Translations under genes and position numbers: made by a program
The notes under the pieces: model-generated
Database searches by the model: none
Told to the model about the DNA's origin: nothing
The model's input: the letters and a program-made list of their open reading frames with translations, nothing else
Shown: positions 5,662 through 8,117 of the stretch, piece by piece
Layout: each line of letters begins with the position of its first letter
How positions within the stretch are numbered: position 1 is the stretch's first letter
From: an uncultured Clostridia bacterium
Lineage (GTDB): Bacteria > Bacillota_A > Clostridia > Peptostreptococcales > Anaerovoracaceae
Length of the DNA stretch: 8,117 bases
Assembly (NCBI GenBank): GCA_945873875.1
Contig: CAMCER010000025.1
Span: 1 to 8,117 of the forward strand
Reading direction: 5' to 3'

Positions 5662-5762
5662 CGACAGAAAAAGGTTCAGCACCAGGGGCAGGAGATGCGG
5701 AAGAAACTTCCGGATGCAGCGCATAAACATAAAAGCCCCGGAACCGGGAAAGGATATTCACA
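5662..5762 (+). promoter_or_regulatory. Structured 5' leader of the EamA transporter gene
   Basis: The leader contains several pairings that compete. CGGAAG-AAA-CTTCCG (5698-5712) can nest inside GGGGC/GCCCC (5685-5689 with 5735-5739). TTCCGG (5708-5713) can instead pair with CCGGAA (5738-5743), which breaks both. CCCG-GAAC-CGGG (5737-5748) breaks the last two and abuts the ribosome site AAAGGA (5749-5754). This could be a translational switch, but it matches no riboswitch consensus that I recognise. Confidence 0.35.
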
Positions 5763-6680
5763 GTGAAAGCAGGCACGGTATTTGGAAGCATCTGCGGCGC
5801 GATGACCGGAATATGCTGGGGCGTGTCATCAGTATTCGGACAGTTCCTCTTCGAGACCAGAGACGTACATCCTCTCTGGATCGTTGCCATACGCCTGAGC
5901 ATAGCGGGCGTGCTTCTCTGGATCTTCGCCTTCCTTACCAACAGAGAGAGCCTCATGGCACTGCTTCATAATAAAAGAGATTTCATACAGGCCATCATAT
6001 GCGGCATAGCGGGAACCATGATGTTCCAGCTGAGTTCTTTTTATGCTGTGCAGACATCCAACGCGGGAACGGCAACGGTGCTCCAGTATCTGGCGCCGGT
6101 GATGATCATAGTGTATGTATGTCTGCGGACAAAAACGGCACCTAAGAAAAAAGAAGTCCTTTCCATCGCATTGGCCGTCACAGGTGTTTTTCTCATATCG
6201 ACTCACTGCGACATCAGTTCGCTGGCCATGACGCCTAAGGGTCTTTTCTGGGGAATGATGCTGGCTGTCTTCATGAGTGTGAACACCGTTCTGCCGGAAA
6301 GGCTGTATAAAAAATATCCGACCACTGTGGTCATCGCATGGGCTTTTCCTTTCGGAGGCGCGGCTATGATGGCTATAGCCCGGCCCTGGCATTATGATGT
6401 CCACTGGGACGGCGCGGTCTGGTTCTCAATGTTTTTCATAGTTATCGTCGGCTCTGTAGCGGCGTATCTCTTTTACGCCCAGGCCATCAAAAAAGCAGGA
6501 CCCACCAGGTCCAGTCTTTTCGCGAGCTCAGAGCCTGTCACAGCAACTTTCATGTCAGCCCTCTGGCTGAAGACGGATTTCACATACCTGGATCTCATTG
6601 GCTTCATTCTGATCTTAAGTACTCTTTTCATACTCAACGCAGGCAAAGGCGATGGAGAGAGTCTCGCCGGCGGGAAGTAA
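5763..6680 (+). CDS. EamA/DMT-family transporter, GTG start
   Basis: This 305-residue inner-membrane protein has two EamA repeats and about ten predicted membrane segments, roughly at 6-29, 37-59, 75-95, 101-121, 131-147, 158-178, 187-206, 217-238, 248-268 and 275-293. Family-like stretches include SSFYAVQTSNAGTATVLQYL (91-110, first repeat) and AQAIKKAGPTRSSLFASSEP (239-258, second repeat). Members export or import small metabolites such as amino acids or nucleotide precursors; the substrate cannot be told from sequence. The GTG start is chosen because AAAGGA (5749-5754) lies eight bases upstream and an in-frame stop at 5730-5732 leaves no earlier start. The acidic residue that usually ends the second repeat's helix (LGE) is replaced by LKTD. 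The gene has its own promoter and a structured leader. Confidence 0.9.
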   Translation: MKAGTVFGSICGAMTGICWGVSSVFGQFLFETRDVHPLWIVAIRLSIAGVLLWIFAFLTNRESLMALLHNKRDFIQAIICGIAGTMMFQLSSFYAVQTSNAGTATVLQYLAPVMIIVYVCLRTKTAPKKKEVLSIALAVTGVFLISTHCDISSLAMTPKGLFWGMMLAVFMSVNTVLPERLYKKYPTTVVIAWAFPFGGAAMMAIARPWHYDVHWDGAVWFSMFFIVIVGSVAAYLFYAQAIKKAGPTRSSLFASSEPVTATFMSALWLKTDFTYLDLIGFILILSTLFILNAGKGDGESLAGGK

Positions 6681-6685
6681 GTCAT

Positions 6686-6728
6686 AGTGCCGGTATTCAT
6701 AAGATTTCCGGACTAAATCAGATATTTT
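6686..6728 (+). terminator. Weak terminator candidate after the transporter gene
   Basis: AGTGCCGG (6686-6693) can pair with CCGGACT (6708-6714) with one bulged G over a 14-base loop. The T run (TTTTT at 6725-6729) comes about ten bases later than ideal. It is the only termination candidate before the next promoter. Confidence 0.3.
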
Positions 6729-6737
6729 TCCTTTCAA

Positions 6738-6789
6738 ATCACACATCTATCACATGTATTTGCTATTATGTGGACCACGGTGTTATAAT
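6738..6789 (+). promoter_or_regulatory. Promoter of the last gene, with repeats upstream
   Basis: An extended -10 TG-T-TATAAT (6781-6789) follows TTGCTA (6760-6765) at an 18-base spacing. Two ATCACA hexamers (6738-6743 and 6749-6754) lie in direct repeat 11 bases apart, one helical turn, just upstream of the -35. CACAT (6751-6755) and ATGTG (6768-6772) form a dyad across the -35, and GTGG-A-CCAC (6770-6778) lies in the spacer. These are candidate activator or repressor sites. Confidence 0.6.
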
Positions 6790-6799
6790 ATTTACTCGA

Positions 6800-6859
6800 A
6801 TGAAAAAACCGGGGCCCTTGTCAGGGCGCGCGGTCATCGAGGGAACCAGGGAAATATGA
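6800..6859 (+). CDS. Possible 19-residue leader peptide overlapping the next start
   Basis: ATG at 6800 opens a 19-codon frame, MKKPGPLSGRAVIEGTREI, whose TGA stop overlaps the ATG of the large gene as ATGA. The predicted transcription start is only about 4 bases before it, so it would be translated as a nearly leaderless mRNA; no ribosome site precedes it. A hairpin GCCCT-TGTC-AGGGC (6814-6827) lies inside it. It could couple translation of the downstream gene, or it could be chance. Confidence 0.25.
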   Translation: MKKPGPLSGRAVIEGTREI

Positions 6860-8117
6860 GTATATTTGGATCAATAAAAAAGAAATACGATAAAAGTTCG
6901 TTAAAAGATACAGTTGCAGCTAAAGTGGATCTTGAAGGCATCGCTGAAGGTGCTGAAGACGCAGTGGAGAATGCTGACGAATATAATGCGGCGTTCGGGA
7001 CAGGCGATTCAGCCAGCAAGGCAGAAGTGCTGGAAGCTGTTTTCGGTGAAAATGATGCAGAAGTAGGTCAGGAGCCGGAAAAAGCTGACGGCGAAGATGC
7101 TGCGGAAAAGACCGGCGGCGCAGAAGGTGCGGCAGAAACTGACGGCGATGATGTAAAGGCGGCAGGCGAAGACGCAGTAGCAGAGTCTGAGGGTGAAAAT
7201 GCTGCAGGCTCTGAAGACGAAGCGAAGGCGGCAGCAGCCATAGAGGCAGCCGCAGCTGGAAAGGGGATCGATGTAAGGACCCTCCTTGCCAGTGAAAGTA
7301 TAAGTGGGGCAGGCGAAGATGCAGATCAGGACGGCGGAGCTGAAAACATAACGGACAGTGAGGCCGGACCGGAGGCGGCAGGTGCCGGCGGGAAATCATT
7401 CTTCTCGAAAAAAGGGAAAAAGAAAAAGGGCGAAAAATCAAAGTTTTTCCTGACACGCACACAGATCGTTCTCGGAACGGTGATACTTGTCATAGCTGTA
7501 GTTGCAGGATTCCTTTTCACATCCTGCGGAGATGTTCCTAAAGAGACTATATCCCATACCAACAGAGATGATATATACGGTACAGGCGACTACGTCTACA
7601 GCGCCATCACCTTCACCGGCTCAGGCATGAAGGAGGAGAACACTCTTTCCGTGCGCGACATGGAGATACTTGCGTATAACGATGATGACGTCAGATTTGA
7701 GGCAGATTACAGCATGCTCACATCCGGCTCGGAGTTGTTCGTAAGGAAATTCACAGGTGTGAAGCTTTATGAGATCTTAAGGCATGCGGGACTTCAGAAG
7801 GGCCTTCCTGATAATACAGAGGTGACTCTGGTATCAAAAGACGGCAGCAAAGTGAAAATAACTCTGGGCACCATAGAAAAGGGCGAATATGCATGTTATG
7901 ACGACCCGGAGGCGGACAAACCCGCAGGAACTGACCTTCCTGTCATTTTGGCGTTTTCATGTGACGATACGCCTCTCATAGGGCCTATCGGAAGCGATGA
8001 TGTGAACAGGGAATTCACTCAGGAAGAAGGATACATAAAGAGCGCTGATAACAGCGGCGGACCTATGCGTTTCATTATCGGGCAGAAAAGTCCGGATGAT
8101 CAGAATGAAGGTCATTG
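6856..8117 (+). CDS. Bitopic membrane protein with acidic cytoplasmic region and sulfite-oxidase-like ectodomain, C-terminus cut
   Basis: The frame is open from ATG at 6856 to the right edge (420 full codons). Residues 1-15 are basic (SIFGSIKKKYDKSS). Residues 20-175 are low-complexity and rich in A, E, D and G, with loose GEDA/GAEDA repeats, and are predicted disordered. Residues 180-201 are a lysine cluster, which fits a cytoplasmic N-terminus. One membrane segment spans about 203-222, ending FTSCGD with Cys224. The ectodomain from about 240 resembles the oxidoreductase molybdopterin-binding (SUOX) fold: FTGVKLYEILRHAGL (299-313), VTLVSKDGSKV, DLPVILAFSCDDTPL (360-374) and NSGGPMRFIIGQ (399-410). 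The block that normally carries the molybdenum-ligand cysteine before the GV-L motif has none here; the only ectodomain cysteines are 224, 347 and 369. A redox role is therefore doubtful, and a cofactor-free binding domain is possible. Start choice rests on AGGG four bases upstream of the ATG. Family assignment is by motif resemblance only. Confidence 0.7.
   Translation, partial: MSIFGSIKKKYDKSSLKDTVAAKVDLEGIAEGAEDAVENADEYNAAFGTGDSASKAEVLEAVFGENDAEVGQEPEKADGEDAAEKTGGAEGAAETDGDDVKAAGEDAVAESEGENAAGSEDEAKAAAAIEAAAAGKGIDVRTLLASESISGAGEDADQDGGAENITDSEAGPEAAGAGGKSFFSKKGKKKKGEKSKFFLTRTQIVLGTVILVIAVVAGFLFTSCGDVPKETISHTNRDDIYGTGDYVYSAITFTGSGMKEENTLSVRDMEILAYNDDDVRFEADYSMLTSGSELFVRKFTGVKLYEILRHAGLQKGLPDNTEVTLVSKDGSKVKITLGTIEKGEYACYDDPEADKPAGTDLPVILAFSCDDTPLIGPIGSDDVNREFTQEEGYIKSADNSGGPMRFIIGQKSPDDQNEGH

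Noticed and set aside
5324..5956. 210-codon minus-strand ORF across the regulator-transporter intergenic region
   Set aside because: It crosses a strong terminator and two promoters, overlaps the start of the transporter gene and end of the regulator gene, and shows no recognisable domain.
5627..5971. 114-codon plus-strand ORF overlapping the transporter start
   Set aside because: Arginine-rich translation without family features, no ribosome site, begins within the transporter promoter, and its second half is the transporter gene in another frame.
6856..7380. The GEDA-like repeats as true DNA tandem repeats
   Set aside because: The repetition is only at the level of amino-acid composition; the codons and unit lengths differ, so no nucleotide tandem repeat is present.
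6920..7462. 180-codon minus-strand ORF rich in Leu, Arg, Pro and His opposite the last gene
   Set aside because: It is the antisense image of the Ala/Glu/Gly-rich region of the plus-strand gene; composition is unnatural, there is no ribosome site, and the plus-strand frame continues cleanly through it.

Overview
The window looks like chromosomal DNA of an anaerobic Firmicute of class Clostridia. Three things point there: a WalJ (YycJ) and RlmH pair in the usual Firmicute order, a Crp/Fnr regulator with a clostridial-type helix-turn-helix, and frequent AGA/AGG/ATA codons with AGGAGG-like ribosome sites and sigma-A-like promoters. Base composition is near even. I see no phage, insertion sequence, CRISPR array, tRNA or rRNA. 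The assignment below class level is open; a gut or oral clostridial lineage is an inference.

Left half (1-3143), all on the minus strand: a DUF815 AAA+ ATPase whose C-terminus runs off the left edge, the branched-chain amino acid aminotransferase ilvE, and an RNase HI with an unusual insertion before its last catalytic aspartate. ilvE and the RNase H gene each have a good promoter. Terminator-like hairpins separate the genes, and the one after the RNase H gene abuts the -35 box of ilvE.

Centre (3144-5404): a divergent promoter region, then walJ, rlmH and a Crp/Fnr-family regulator on the plus strand. walJ and rlmH are housekeeping genes (cell-wall/DNA-linked metallo-hydrolase and 23S rRNA pseudouridine methyltransferase). 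The regulator lies 42 bases behind rlmH and is probably co-transcribed with it.

Right half (5405-8117): a 358-base intergenic region rich in dyads. It holds a perfect 14-base palindrome, an overlapping promoter/operator candidate, a strong terminator that could close a small RNA of about 80 nt, and a separate promoter with a structured leader for an EamA/DMT-family transporter that starts with GTG. The last gene, cut by the right edge, encodes an unusual bitopic membrane protein: a long acidic Ala/Glu/Asp/Gly-rich cytoplasmic region, a lysine cluster, one membrane segment, and an extracytoplasmic domain resembling the molybdopterin-binding domain of sulfite oxidases but without an evident molybdenum-ligand cysteine. 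A 19-codon leader ORF overlaps its start by ATGA.

Most of the window is ordinary core genome. The parts that deserve a second look are the 5405-5762 regulatory region and the last gene with its leader.
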